A DNA stretch of 64,000 nt. Origin: Streptomyces sp. B21-083 (GTDB taxonomy: Bacteria; Actinomycetota; Actinomycetes; Streptomycetales; Streptomycetaceae). Below the pieces are notes generated by a model. It was not told the DNA's origin and ran no database searches. It was given only the letters and a program-made list of their open reading frames with translations. Positions 30,600-39,445 of the stretch are shown here, piece after piece; positions within the stretch are counted from its first letter, which is position 1; every line of letters starts with the position of its first letter. The position numbers and the translations under genes were made by a program. The DNA is taken from contig NZ_JARUND010000001.1 in assembly GCF_036898825.1 (NCBI RefSeq), forward strand, positions 2,232,001-2,296,000. Direction: 5' to 3'.

Positions 30600-32936
30600 T
30601 CAACTCCCCAGGGTGAGACGGGGTTTGGGGTCGTCCGTGCGTCCGGTGCGCGGGCGTCGGCCGCCCGCACGATACTGCGCCGGCCAGACGACACCCGGCC
30701 CCTCGTACCCCTGCTCGGCCGCCGCGTGCAGGGTCCAGTTCGGGTCGTAGAGATGAGGGCGGGCCAGCGCACACAGGTCCGTACGGCCCGCCAGGATCAG
30801 CGAGTTGACGTCGTCCCAGGACGAGATCGCACCGACCGCGATCACCGGAACGCCCGTCTCGTTGCGGACGCGGTCCGCGAAGGGGGTCTGGTACGAACGG
30901 CCGTACTCCGGACGCTCGTCGGCCACCACCTGACCGGTCGACACGTCGATCGCGTCGGCGCCGTGGGCGACGAAGGCACGCGCGATCCCGACGGCGTCCT
31001 CCGCCGTCGTACCGCCGTCCGCCCAGTCCGTGGCCGAGATACGGACCGTCATGGGGCGTCCGTCCGGCCACACCTCCCGTACGGCGTCGAAGACTTCGAG
31101 GGGGAACCGGAGACGGGCGGCGAGCGGGCCACCGTACGCGTCCGTGCGGTGGTTGGTGAGCGGGGAGAGGAAGCCGGACAGCAAGTAGCCGTGCGCGCAG
31201 TGGAGTTCGAGGAGGTCGAAGCCGGCGCGGGCGGCTCTGCGGGCTGCTGCCACGAACTGCGCGCGGATCGCACCAAGTTGAGTGTGCGTCAGCTCGTGCG
31301 GAGTCTGGCTGCCTAGCCGGTACGGGATCGGGGACGCGGCGACCAGTGGCCAGTTGCCCTCCTCCAGGGGCTCGTCGATGCCCTCCCACATCAGCTTCGT
31401 CGAACCCTTGCGGCCGGAGTGGCCGAGCTGGACGCCGAGGGCGGTGCCGGGGGCCTGGGAGTGGACGAAGGCGGCGACGCGCTGCCATGCCTCGGCCTGT
31501 TCCTCCGTGTAGAGGCCCGCGCAGCCCGGGGTGATGCGTCCCTCCGCGCTGGCACACACCATCTCGGTCATCACCAGGCCGGCGCCGCCCAGCGCTCTCG
31601 CGCCCAGGTGGACGAGATGAAAGTCGCCGGGGACGCCGTCGGTGGCCGAGTACATGTCCATGGGGGACACGACGACCCGGTTGCGGAGGGTCAGTCGGCG
31701 CAGGCGGAAGGGGGTAAACATCGGCGGGGTGGCGGGTGGGCACCCGAACTCCCGCTCCACGGTGGCGGTGAAGCGCGGGTCGCGCAGCCGCAGGTTGTCG
31801 TGCGTGACGCGACGGCTGCGGGTGAGGAGGTTGAAGGCGAACTGGCGGGGCGGCTGGTCCAGATAGAGGGAGAGGTTCTCGAACCACTCCAGGCTGGCGC
31901 TGGCCGCCCGCTGCGTGGAGGCGACGACGGGCCGCCGCTCCTCCTCGTACGCCGCCAGCGCCTCGGCCAGGGTCGGCCGCTCCTCCAGACAGGCGGCGAG
32001 CGCGAGGGCGTCCTCGACCGCGAGCTTGGTGCCGGAGCCGATGGAGAAGTGGGCGGTGTGGGCGGCGTCCCCGAGAAGGACGACATTGCCGTGCGACCAG
32101 CGGTCGTTGACGACCGTACGGAACGTGGTCCACGCCGGTTTGTTCGCGCGCAGCGGCCGTCCGCCGAGGGCGTCCGAGAAGATCTTGGCGCAGCGTTCGA
32201 CCGACGCGGAGATGTCCGGTCCGTCGAAACCCGCCGCCCGCCAGACCTCCTCCCGCATCTCGACGATCACGGTCGAGGTGTCGGCGGCGTACGGGTAGCC
32301 GTGCAGCTGCATCACGCCGTACTCCGTCTCCGCGATCTCGAAACGGAAGGCGTCGAAGGCGAAGTCGGCGGCGAGCCAGAGGTAACGGCAGCGGTGGTTG
32401 GTCAGCCGGGGGCGGAACTCCTGGGCGTAGGCCTCACGAGTGCTGCTGTTCACCCCGTCGGCGGCGATGACCAGGTCGTGCGTCTCCGCCAGCCACGCCG
32501 GGTACGGGGCCTCCGTACGGAAGCGCAGCTCGACGCCGAGTGAGCGACAGCGGGCGTGCAGGATCTCCAGGAGCCGGCGCCTGCCGAGGGCGGCGAAGCC
32601 GTGTCCGCCGGAGGTGTGGCGGGTGTCGCGGTGAACGATGTCGATGTCGTCCCAGCGGATGAAGTGCTGCTGCAGGGCCGCGTGGACCACGGGGTCGGCG
32701 TGTTCGATGCCGCCGAGGGTCTCGTCGGAGAGGACTACTCCGAAGCCGAAGGTGTCGTCTGGCGCGTTGCGTTCCCAGAGGGTGATCTGCCGATCGGGTC
32801 GCAGGCGTTTGAGGAGGGCGGCGGCGTAGAGGCCGCCGGGGCCGCCGCCGATGATCGCGATACGTGCGGGGTGGCTGGGCGTCGTCGGCGGGTGCGGGTT
32901 CGTGGCGGCTGGTCGCGCCCCGCGGCGGAGCCGCAT
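30600..32936 (-). CDS. Two-domain aryl-CoA monooxygenase/reductase (FAD monooxygenase + OYE)
   Basis: A 778-residue fusion. Residues ~25-400 are a group A flavin monooxygenase: IAIIGGGPGGLYAAALLKR, DLVIAADGVNS and VVLLGDAAHTAHFSIGSGTK. Residues ~410-760 are an old-yellow-enzyme FMN barrel: PFRLRRLTLRNRVVVSPMDM, HLGARALGGAGLVMTEM, LELHCAHGYLLSGFLSP. This layout is that of 2-aminobenzoyl-CoA monooxygenase/reductase and salicylyl-CoA 5-hydroxylase. It hydroxylates, and in the former case also reduces, the aromatic ring of the CoA ester. ATG 32936 is in a REP-like element; ATG 32984 would add 16 residues. The native start is uncertain. Confidence 0.9.
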   Translation of the reverse strand: MRLRRGARPAATNPHPPTTPSHPARIAIIGGGPGGLYAAALLKRLRPDRQITLWERNAPDDTFGFGVVLSDETLGGIEHADPVVHAALQQHFIRWDDIDIVHRDTRHTSGGHGFAALGRRRLLEILHARCRSLGVELRFRTEAPYPAWLAETHDLVIAADGVNSSTREAYAQEFRPRLTNHRCRYLWLAADFAFDAFRFEIAETEYGVMQLHGYPYAADTSTVIVEMREEVWRAAGFDGPDISASVERCAKIFSDALGGRPLRANKPAWTTFRTVVNDRWSHGNVVLLGDAAHTAHFSIGSGTKLAVEDALALAACLEERPTLAEALAAYEEERRPVVASTQRAASASLEWFENLSLYLDQPPRQFAFNLLTRSRRVTHDNLRLRDPRFTATVEREFGCPPATPPMFTPFRLRRLTLRNRVVVSPMDMYSATDGVPGDFHLVHLGARALGGAGLVMTEMVCASAEGRITPGCAGLYTEEQAEAWQRVAAFVHSQAPGTALGVQLGHSGRKGSTKLMWEGIDEPLEEGNWPLVAASPIPYRLGSQTPHELTHTQLGAIRAQFVAAARRAARAGFDLLELHCAHGYLLSGFLSPLTNHRTDAYGGPLAARLRFPLEVFDAVREVWPDGRPMTVRISATDWADGGTTAEDAVGIARAFVAHGADAIDVSTGQVVADERPEYGRSYQTPFADRVRNETGVPVIAVGAISSWDDVNSLILAGRTDLCALARPHLYDPNWTLHAAAEQGYEGPGVVWPAQYRAGGRRPRTGRTDDPKPRLTLGS

Positions 32937-33001
32937 ATCGACAACGCCCCGCGCCCCTGGGTCCGGTGCCCCTGAGGTCGGCATGAAAGGTGAGGCCGAC
33001 T

Positions 33002-33832
33002 TCATCGGCCGCGCCACTTCGGGGGGCGTTTTTCCGTGAACGCCGTGTGGAACTCCTGGTAGTCGTCGCCGGTCATGAGGAGGGCCTGGGTGGCGGCGTC
33101 CAGTTCCACGGCTGCCGCCAGCGGCATGTCCAGTTCGGCGGTGAGAAGGGCCTTCGTCTGCGCGTACGCGAGCGCCGGGCCCTCGGCGAGGCGGCGGGCC
33201 AGCGTCTGTGCGGCCTCGTCGGCACGGCCCTCGTCGGTCAGTTCGCTGACCAGGCCGATACGTTCGGCCTCGGGCGCCCGCACCGGCTCGCCGAGCATCA
33301 GCAGACGGGTCGCGTGGCCGAGCCCGACGACCCGGGGCAGGAGGTAGGCGGCGCCCATGTCGCCGCCGGAGAGGCCGACCCGGGTGAAGAGGAACGCGAA
33401 GCGCGCCGACGGGTCGGCGACGCGGAAGTCCGCGGCCAGCGCGAGCACCGCGCCGGCGCCCGCCGCCACCCCGTGCACCGCCGCGATCACCGGGAACGGG
33501 CACTCCCGTACCGCCCGCACGACCTGCCCGGTCATCCGGTTGAAGTCGAGCAGCTGGGCGGTGTCCATGGAGAGGGTGGCGCCGATGATCTCGTCGACGT
33601 CTCCGCCGGAGCAGAAGCCACGCCCCTCTCCGGCCAGCACCAGTGCCCGTACCGACCGCTCCCGGGACAGCTCGGCGAGCAGATCGCGCAGGTCGGCGTA
33701 GGCGCCGAAGGTGAGGGCGTTGAGTTTCTCGGGGCGGGCGAGGGTAACGGTGGCGACGCCGGTGGGGGCAAGGTCGACGCGGAGGTGATCCCAGGTGGAG
33801 GTGCGGGGGGTCGAGCCGGTGAAGGGACTCAT
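33002..33832 (-). CDS. Enoyl-CoA hydratase/isomerase family protein
   Basis: A 276-residue crotonase-fold enzyme: oxyanion-hole segments AGEGRGFCSGGDVDEII and VAAGAGAVLALAADFRV. The family can hydrate or hydrolyse CoA esters, including ring-opening hydrolysis. In this cluster it probably handles the non-aromatic ring product of the monooxygenase/reductase. First gene of the leftward pair; an operator-like element lies 43-80 bases upstream of its start. Confidence 0.88.
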   Translation of the reverse strand: MSPFTGSTPRTSTWDHLRVDLAPTGVATVTLARPEKLNALTFGAYADLRDLLAELSRERSVRALVLAGEGRGFCSGGDVDEIIGATLSMDTAQLLDFNRMTGQVVRAVRECPFPVIAAVHGVAAGAGAVLALAADFRVADPSARFAFLFTRVGLSGGDMGAAYLLPRVVGLGHATRLLMLGEPVRAPEAERIGLVSELTDEGRADEAAQTLARRLAEGPALAYAQTKALLTAELDMPLAAAVELDAATQALLMTGDDYQEFHTAFTEKRPPKWRGR

Positions 33833-33874
33833 GCGCGGCCTCCTCGTCGAGCGGGGGACGGCTTCCTACGAAGT

Positions 33875-33912
33875 TATCACTCATCTGTGACTGCCGTCAC
33901 GAGTTCGCGATA
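33875..33912. promoter_or_regulatory. Shared operator-like element of the aryl-CoA cluster, copy 2
   Basis: TATC-N9-TGACTGCCGTCAC followed by CGCGATA, upstream of the enoyl-CoA hydratase and monooxygenase genes. Spacing from TATC to TGAC is identical to copy 1 at 27825. Confidence 0.65.
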
Positions 33913-34138
33913 GGGCGTCGCCATGTCAGGCGGCGAGCCGAGAGGCCTGTTCCGGTGATCCCGTCCCGTCACGAGGTGTCAATAGCGCGGTAACAGTGGG
34001 AGTGGTCGAGGGAGACGGGCCGTTGGCTGGGTAAGTCGAACGGTGAGCGGGACCGAAGGTCCCACCCGGCGCCCGACCAGCACCTCCGCCGGACCCCGCC
34101 GTACCCTTCCTATTGTTGAAAGCAGGACAGCCTGCTCC

Positions 34139-34591
34139 ATGAACGGAACCGCCGTGCAAGAACTCCCCGCCCCCGCCTCCTGGCGTATCGCCCTGCCGCA
34201 CACCGCCGCGGCGGTGCCTGTCGCCCGCGCGCTGGTCCGCACGGCTCTGACAGAGCTGGAGCACGCGGCGACGGACTGCGACACGGCGGAGCTGCTCACC
34301 GCCGAGCTGGTGGCGAACGCCGTGGAGCACACGGCCGGCGACGCGCCGATAGAGCTGGTGGTGGAGCTGCTGCCGACCAGCTGCCAGGTCGAGGTGCACG
34401 ACCCCGACCCGACACCGCCGGGAAATCTGACGCGGCCACTGTCGGAGGAGCCGGATCCCTGGCAGGAACATGGCCGAGGTCTACTGCTGATCCGAACACT
34501 GAGCTCATCCTGCGGACACCGACCCACGGAGTCGGGCAAGGCGGTGTGGTTCCGGGTACCGGTGGTACCGGCACAGTGGCGCCGACAGTAG
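34139..34591 (+). CDS. Anti-sigma-factor-type ATP-binding protein (RsbW-like)
   Basis: A 150-residue GHKL ATPase domain: N box ELLTAELVANAVEHTAGD, G1 region VEVHDPDPTPP, G2 EHGRGLLLIRTLSSSCG. Streptomycetes encode dozens of such single-domain serine kinases that bind sigma factors or phosphorylate anti-anti-sigma proteins. No partner gene is adjacent. ATG 34139 is preceded by a small inverted repeat AGCAGG-acag-CCTGCT that contains a possible ribosome site; an earlier in-frame start at 34043 would add unrelated sequence. Confidence 0.82.
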   Translation: MNGTAVQELPAPASWRIALPHTAAAVPVARALVRTALTELEHAATDCDTAELLTAELVANAVEHTAGDAPIELVVELLPTSCQVEVHDPDPTPPGNLTRPLSEEPDPWQEHGRGLLLIRTLSSSCGHRPTESGKAVWFRVPVVPAQWRRQ

Positions 34592-34598
34592 GCATTTC

Positions 34599-34716
34599 CA
34601 GCCCGTCCGGCGCTTGAGGACGAGCGCGTTCAGCGCGATAGGGGGGTCTGGGGGCGCAGCCCCCAGGAACGGGATGGGACGGGTAAGGGCGGCGGGGGCG
34701 AAGAAAAGCCCCCCTA
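34599..34716 (+). repeat. Streptomyces dispersed intergenic repeat, copy 1
   Basis: Begins CAGCCCGTCCGGCGCTTGAG, contains the hairpin CTGGGGGC-GCA-GCCCCCAG, then GATGGGACGGGTAAGGGCGG and a CCCCCCTAC end. It shares this order with 39318-39445. Both copies fill the space between convergent genes, where the hairpin can stop transcription from both sides. Confidence 0.8.
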
Positions 34717-35721
34717 CGCCAGCGCAGCGACCAGCACAGCCTTGATCGTGTGCAACCGATTCTCCGCCTCGTCGAACACCACCGAGTGCCCCGACTCGAA
34801 CACCTCGTCCGTGACCTCCAGCGACTCCAACCCGTACGTCTCGTGTATCTCGCGCCCCACCTTCGTCCCGAGATCATGGAACGCGGGCAGACAGTGCAGG
34901 AACTTCACGTCCGCGTTCCCGGTCGCCCGCAGGACGTCCATCGTCACCGCATACGGAGCCAGCGCAGCGATCCGCTCGGCCCACACCGCCTTCGGCTCCC
35001 CCATCGACACCCACACGTCGGTGGCGACGAAGTCGGCACCCCGGACACCCGCCGCCACCTCCTCGGTCAGCGTCACCCGCGCCCCGCTCACCTCCGCCAG
35101 CTTCCGCGCACCGGCGACGACGTCCGCGGCGGGCCAGTAAGCCTGCGGCGCGACGATCCGTACGTCCATGCCGAGCAGCGCGCCGGTGATCAGATACGAG
35201 TTGCCCATGTTGAAGCGCGCGTCGCCGAGGTAGGCGAAGGAGATCTCCTTCAGGGGCTTGTCGCTGTGCTCGGTCATCGTCAGTACGTCGGCCAGCATCT
35301 GGGTGGGGTGCCAGTCGTCGGTCAGGCCGTTGAACACCGGTACGCCCGCATACGCGGCCAGCTCCTCCACCGCCGCCTGACTGTCGCCCCGGAACTCGAT
35401 CCCGTCGTACATCCGTCCGAGCACGCGCGCGGTGTCCTTCACGGACTCCTTGTGCCCGATCTGCGAGCCCGACGGGTCGAGGTACGTCGTCGAGGCCCCC
35501 TGATCCGCCGCCGCGACCTCGAACGCGCAGCGCGTACGCGTCGAGGTCTTCTCGAAGATCAGCGCGATGTTCTTCCCGGTCAGGTACCGCGTCTCCGTCC
35601 CTGCCTTCTTCGCCGCCTTCAGCTCGGCGGCGAGGCCGAGCAGCCCACGGAACTCCTCCTCGGTGAAGTCCAGCTCCTTGAGGAAGTGGCGCCCGGCGAG
35701 GGCGGTCGGGACGGTCGCCAT
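34714..35721 (-). CDS. argF: Ornithine carbamoyltransferase
   Basis: Transfers a carbamoyl group to ornithine to give citrulline, or runs backwards in the arginine deiminase pathway. Start ATG 35721 gives 335 residues. Carbamoyl-phosphate motif [16 protein letters not shown], then [13 protein letters not shown] and catalytic HCLPAFHD. The arginine deiminase gene lies just upstream on the same strand, so a catabolic (ArcB) role is as plausible as the biosynthetic one; no carbamate kinase is nearby. The 3' end touches the dispersed repeat. Confidence 0.95.
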   Translation of the reverse strand: MATVPTALAGRHFLKELDFTEEEFRGLLGLAAELKAAKKAGTETRYLTGKNIALIFEKTSTRTRCAFEVAAADQGASTTYLDPSGSQIGHKESVKDTARVLGRMYDGIEFRGDSQAAVEELAAYAGVPVFNGLTDDWHPTQMLADVLTMTEHSDKPLKEISFAYLGDARFNMGNSYLITGALLGMDVRIVAPQAYWPAADVVAGARKLAEVSGARVTLTEEVAAGVRGADFVATDVWVSMGEPKAVWAERIAALAPYAVTMDVLRATGNADVKFLHCLPAFHDLGTKVGREIHETYGLESLEVTDEVFESGHSVVFDEAENRLHTIKAVLVAALA

Positions 35722-35765
35722 GGGGGCACTCCAAGTGATCAGGCAGGGCGTACAGGACGTGAACG

Positions 35766-35803
35766 AATGGAAGTCTATACGACGCCTTACATTTCTATGC
35801 GGA
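35766..35803. promoter_or_regulatory. Possible tandem ARG boxes upstream of argF
   Basis: Read on the minus strand, GCATAGAAATGT and, 20 bases further, GTATAGACTTCC lie 48-79 bases before the argF ATG. They loosely resemble ArgR/AhrC half-palindromes and are spaced by about two helical turns. Weak evidence. Confidence 0.25.
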
Positions 35804-35878
35804 AAGGTATTCGAGCTCAATTCTCAGAGTTCAGGTACTCGACCTCACCTGAACAAGCCCTACCGGGACGAGCCCGCC

Positions 35879-37105
35879 TTACGTCACCGCGTCCCGCTCC
35901 ACCGGGCAGCTCATACAGCGCGGACCGCCCCTCCCCCGACCCAGCTCACTGCCCGGGATCTCTATCACCTCAAGGCCCTGCTTGCGCAGATGCGTGTTCG
36001 TGGTCGCGTTGCGCTCGTACGCGACGACCACGCCCGGCTCGACGGCGAGGACGTTGCAGCCGTCGTCCCACTGCTCACGCTCGGCCGCGTGCACGTCCTG
36101 GGTCGCGGTCAGGACGCGGATCTCACTCAGTCCGAGCGCGGCGGCGATCGCCCGGTGCATGTGCTCCGGCGGATGGTCGGTGACCTTCAACTCCTTGTCC
36201 CCGACGCCCGGTTCAATGGTGTAGGAGCGGAGCATGCCAAGTCCGGCGTACTGGGTGAAGGTATCTCCGTCGACCATCGTCATCACGGTGTCCAGGTGCA
36301 TGAACGCGCGCCGCTTGGGCATGTCGAGCGCCACGATCGTCTCGGCCGAACCGGCGGCGAAGAGCTTGTGCGCGAGCATCTCGACCGCCTGGGGCGTGGT
36401 CCGCTCGCTCATCCCGATGAGTACGGCGCCGTTGCCGATGACGAGTACGTCCCCGCCCTCGATGGTGGAGGGGTAGTCCGCCTGCCCCTCCGACCAGAGG
36501 CGGAAGGTTTCGTCACGGAAGAGCGGGTGGTGCCGGTAGATCGCCTCGAAGTGCACGGTCTCCCGCTGGCGCGCGGGCCAGCGCATCGCGTTGATGGAGA
36601 CGCCGTCGTAGATCCAGGCGGACGTGTCACGGGTGAAGAGGTGGTTGGGAAGCGGACCCAGGAGGAAGTCGTCCAGGTCCATGACATGGAAGCGGACGGA
36701 CGTCGGCTCCGCGTGCTCGGCCAGAAACTCGCGCTTGGTGATACCGCCGATGAGCAGCTCGGCCAGCGCGGGGGCGGCCAGGTTCTCGAAGGCGGCCCGG
36801 AGATGGTCGGTGGCGAGCGGCCCGTACTCCTTCTCGTCGAAGACACGGTCCAGTACGAGGGTGCGGGCCGCCGGGATCGCCAGGGCCTCGGTGAGCAGGT
36901 CGCCGAAGAGGTGGACGGCGACGCCCCGGTCACGCAGGACGTCGGCGAAGCCGTCGTGCTCGGCGCGCGCCCGGCGCACCCACAGGACGTCGTCGAAGAG
37001 GAGAGCGTCCTTGTTGCTGGGGGTGAGCCTTTTGAGCTCTAGATCCGGCCGGTGCAGGATGACGCGGCGCAGCCGCCCGGCCTCGGAGTCGACATGGAAT
37101 CCCAT
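35879..37105 (-). CDS. arcA: Arginine deiminase
   Basis: Hydrolyses arginine to citrulline and ammonia in the cytosol. 408 residues, full length. Catalytic features: [27 protein letters not shown], His in [15 protein letters not shown] and the C-terminal nucleophilic Cys in [10 protein letters not shown]. The ornithine carbamoyltransferase gene follows 157 bases downstream, giving the first two steps of the arginine deiminase pathway. Confidence 0.95.
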   Translation of the reverse strand: MGFHVDSEAGRLRRVILHRPDLELKRLTPSNKDALLFDDVLWVRRARAEHDGFADVLRDRGVAVHLFGDLLTEALAIPAARTLVLDRVFDEKEYGPLATDHLRAAFENLAAPALAELLIGGITKREFLAEHAEPTSVRFHVMDLDDFLLGPLPNHLFTRDTSAWIYDGVSINAMRWPARQRETVHFEAIYRHHPLFRDETFRLWSEGQADYPSTIEGGDVLVIGNGAVLIGMSERTTPQAVEMLAHKLFAAGSAETIVALDMPKRRAFMHLDTVMTMVDGDTFTQYAGLGMLRSYTIEPGVGDKELKVTDHPPEHMHRAIAAALGLSEIRVLTATQDVHAAEREQWDDGCNVLAVEPGVVVAYERNATTNTHLRKQGLEVIEIPGSELGRGRGGPRCMSCPVERDAVT

Positions 37106-37211
37106 GTCTCCATCCTGACCACTCGGCACCTCGTTCACCCGCTGCTCGGCGGTTTCTGTGCGATAACCCTCCTCAACCTCTCCTCCCACCACTCCGCCAT
37201 CTCGTCCCCTT

Positions 37212-37240
37212 GACGATAAGCGGGCGGACCGAATATCGTC
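37212..37240. promoter_or_regulatory. GACGATA-N15-TATCGTC inverted repeat at SPFH promoter
   Basis: Perfect 7-base arms around the expected promoter of the SPFH gene: TTGACG overlaps the left arm, and an AT-rich GAATAT box overlaps the right arm, 4 bases before the ATG. A transcript from here would be almost leaderless. Likely operator; regulator unknown. Confidence 0.5.
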
Positions 37241-37243
37241 TAC

Positions 37244-38317
37244 ATGACGACAAGGGGTGCGGAACGGCCTGCGAGCAGCGGCTCCCGCACCGGACGAGGG
37301 ATGGACGACAGACACATGGCCGACATCACCCGGCGCCTCGGCTGGCGCCATCTGCGCGGCACGCCCACCGCCCACATCCGCCATCACCGCTCCGGCCGAC
37401 TGACGCACGACGGACCCGGGCTCAGCTTCTGGTTCCGCGCCCTGACCGCCACACTCTCCGAAGTCCCGGTCGACGACCGCGAGTTGGCGATGACCTTCCA
37501 CGCCCGTACATCCGACTTCCAGGACGTGGCGGTCCAGGCGACCGTCACCTACCGCATCAGCGACCCGGCCCTGGCAGCCACCCGCCTCGACTTCTCCGTC
37601 GACCCGGACACCGGCGTATGGCGGAGCGCGCCCCTGGAACAACTGGCGACGCTGCTGACGGAGACGGCCCAGCAACACGCCTTGGACGTCCTGGCCCGTA
37701 CGGCACTGTCATCCGCGCTGGTCGACGGGGTGGCGTCGGTGCGGGAACGGGTCGCGGCCGGGCTGGCCGCCGAGCCGCGACTGCCGGCCACGGGCATCGA
37801 GGTCGTGGCCGTACGGGTGGTGGCACTGCGGCCGGAGCCCGAGGTGGAGCGGGCGTTGCGGACACCCGCCCGCGAACAGATCCAGCAGGAGGCCGACCGG
37901 GCGACCTACGAACGTCGTGCGGTGGCCGTCGAACGCGAGCGGACCATCGCCGAGAACGAACTGGCCAGCCAGATCGAACTCGCCCGAAGAGAAGAGCAGT
38001 TGGTCGACCAGCGCGGCACGAACGCCCGCCGGGAGGCCGAGGAGTACGCGGCGGCCGACGCCGTCCGGGCCGAGGCGGAGGCAGCGCGAGTGGTACGGCT
38101 CGCGGAGGCGGAGGCCGAGAGCGTACGCGGGGTGGGCGAGGCTCGGGCTCACGCCCAGACCGCGTGGCTGCACGCCCACGCCGACGCGGATGTGACCTTG
38201 CTGCACGCCCTGACAGGCACCCGGCTCGCCGAGAACCTGCCCCGGATCGACAGCCTGACGGTGTCACCGGACGTACTGACCGGCCTGCTCGCCAGGCTGG
38301 GCGGAGCACAGCAGTGA
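37244..38317 (+). CDS. SPFH/band-7 domain protein
   Basis: A 357-residue protein with an SPFH domain at about residues 60-215 ([60 protein letters not shown]) and a long charged coiled coil at about 215-310 rich in Arg, Glu and Ala. Unlike most SPFH proteins it has no N-terminal membrane segment, so it would be a cytosolic or peripheral oligomer. It overlaps the downstream NAD-kinase-like gene by four bases (GTGA), so they are translated together. ATG 37244 is closest to the promoter; ATG 37302 or 37317 are alternatives. Confidence 0.85.
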   Translation: MTTRGAERPASSGSRTGRGMDDRHMADITRRLGWRHLRGTPTAHIRHHRSGRLTHDGPGLSFWFRALTATLSEVPVDDRELAMTFHARTSDFQDVAVQATVTYRISDPALAATRLDFSVDPDTGVWRSAPLEQLATLLTETAQQHALDVLARTALSSALVDGVASVRERVAAGLAAEPRLPATGIEVVAVRVVALRPEPEVERALRTPAREQIQQEADRATYERRAVAVERERTIAENELASQIELARREEQLVDQRGTNARREAEEYAAADAVRAEAEAARVVRLAEAEAESVRGVGEARAHAQTAWLHAHADADVTLLHALTGTRLAENLPRIDSLTVSPDVLTGLLARLGGAQQ

Positions 38318-39213
38318 GCCTCGCTCCGCGGGCCGTTCTGGTCCATCGCACCACGGAGTACGAGGAGTTGGTGGCCCGGCACGGCACCCACGGCCAGGCC
38401 GCCTTCTTCCTGCGCTCCCGGGGACGGGACATCGAGGAGATCGCCGAACGCCATCACCGGGCCCGCCGCTCCATGGCGGAGGTGACGGCGGCGATTCCCC
38501 TGACCTGGCGTCAGACCCGGGTCGAGCGGGCCGACTTGGACCGCTTCCTCTTCGCTCCCGAGGACGTGGTCGTCGTGGTCGGGCAGGACGGGCTGGTGGC
38601 GAATGTCGCCAAGTACCTCGCGGGGCAGCCGGTTCTGGGCGTCGACACCGATCCTGGGCGCAATCCCGGGGTGCTGGTACGGCACCGGCCGGCGGACATG
38701 GCGGCTCTGCTGCCCGCGGTGCTCGCACGGGACACGGGCGTCGACGAACTCACCATGGTCGAGGCGGTCGCCGACGACACGCAGCGGCTGGTCGCCCTCA
38801 ACGAGATCTACCTGGGAGCACCCGGCCACCAGACGGCCCGGTACCGCCTGAACCTCGACGACGACAGGGGTGCCGTCGAGGCCCAGGCCTCGTCCGGGGT
38901 ACTGGTGGGCACGGGTACGGGGGCGAGTGGCTGGCTGCGGTCGGTGTGGCAGGAACGGGGCGCCGCCCTGCCCCTGCCCCGCCCCACCGACGACCGCCTG
39001 CTGTGGTTCGTCCGGGAGGCATGGCCTTCGCCGGTCACGGGAACGTCGCTGGTAGCGGGCGAACTGGCGATGGGCTCAGGCCTCCGGCTCACAGTCGAGT
39101 CGGAGCGGCTGGTGGCGTTCGGGGACGGGATGGAGGGGGATGCGCTGCAGTTGACGTGGGGGCAGACGGTACGGGTGGGGGTGTGCGGGGAGCGACTGCG
39201 GCTGGTGGGTTGA
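38314..39213 (+). CDS. NAD-kinase-fold protein with altered active-site motifs
   Basis: GTG 38314 gives 299 residues. The order of segments follows ATP-NAD kinases: VVVVVGQDGLVANVAKYLAG in place of the GGDGT motif, QPVLGVDTDPGRNPGVL in place of the GVNxGxLGFL region, then NEIYLGAP and VLVGTGTGASGWLRS in place of the TPTGSTAY motif. The essential second Gly and Thr of GGDGT are changed, so activity as a NAD kinase is doubtful. Co-translated with the SPFH gene, it may be a nucleotide sensor or a kinase with another substrate. Confidence 0.75.
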   Translation: MSLAPRAVLVHRTTEYEELVARHGTHGQAAFFLRSRGRDIEEIAERHHRARRSMAEVTAAIPLTWRQTRVERADLDRFLFAPEDVVVVVGQDGLVANVAKYLAGQPVLGVDTDPGRNPGVLVRHRPADMAALLPAVLARDTGVDELTMVEAVADDTQRLVALNEIYLGAPGHQTARYRLNLDDDRGAVEAQASSGVLVGTGTGASGWLRSVWQERGAALPLPRPTDDRLLWFVREAWPSPVTGTSLVAGELAMGSGLRLTVESERLVAFGDGMEGDALQLTWGQTVRVGVCGERLRLVG

Positions 39214-39317
39214 CGGCACCTGACACCGGCGTTCGACGAGCGAGGTCCCTCCAGCCCAGGCCGGGTTTCCCACCCACCACCCGTTCACCGCATCTTCCCA
39301 GCGCAGGCCCGCACCCC

Positions 39318-39445
39318 CAGCCCGTCCGGCGTTTGAGGACGAGGCCCCTTCAGGGCCGACAGGGGGGTCTGGGGGCGCAGCCCCCAGGTACAGGATGGGA
39401 CGGGTAGGGGCGGCGGGGGCGAGAAAACCCCCCACGCCCCCCTAC
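39318..39445 (+). repeat. Streptomyces dispersed intergenic repeat, copy 2
   Basis: Same order as 34599-34716: CAGCCCGTCCGGCGTTTGAG, hairpin CTGGGGGC-GCA-GCCCCCAG, GATGGGACGGGTAGGGGCGG, CCCCCCTAC. It fills the space between the convergent NAD-kinase-like and pnkp genes; its last bases reach into the pnkp stop codon. Confidence 0.8.

Noticed and set aside
28915..32133. 1072-codon minus-strand frame across ligase, PaaX and monooxygenase genes
   Set aside because: Crosses three well-supported genes on both strands and has no family features.
32937..33884. In-frame N-terminal extension of the monooxygenase through the enoyl-CoA hydratase gene
   Set aside because: It overlaps the whole hydratase gene in another frame; the FAD motif close to residue 30 from ATG 32936 shows where the protein starts.
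39318..39445. Insertion sequence end at the repeat next to pnkp
   Set aside because: No transposase and no terminal inverted repeats; a second copy lies at 34599-34716 in the same convergent-gene setting.
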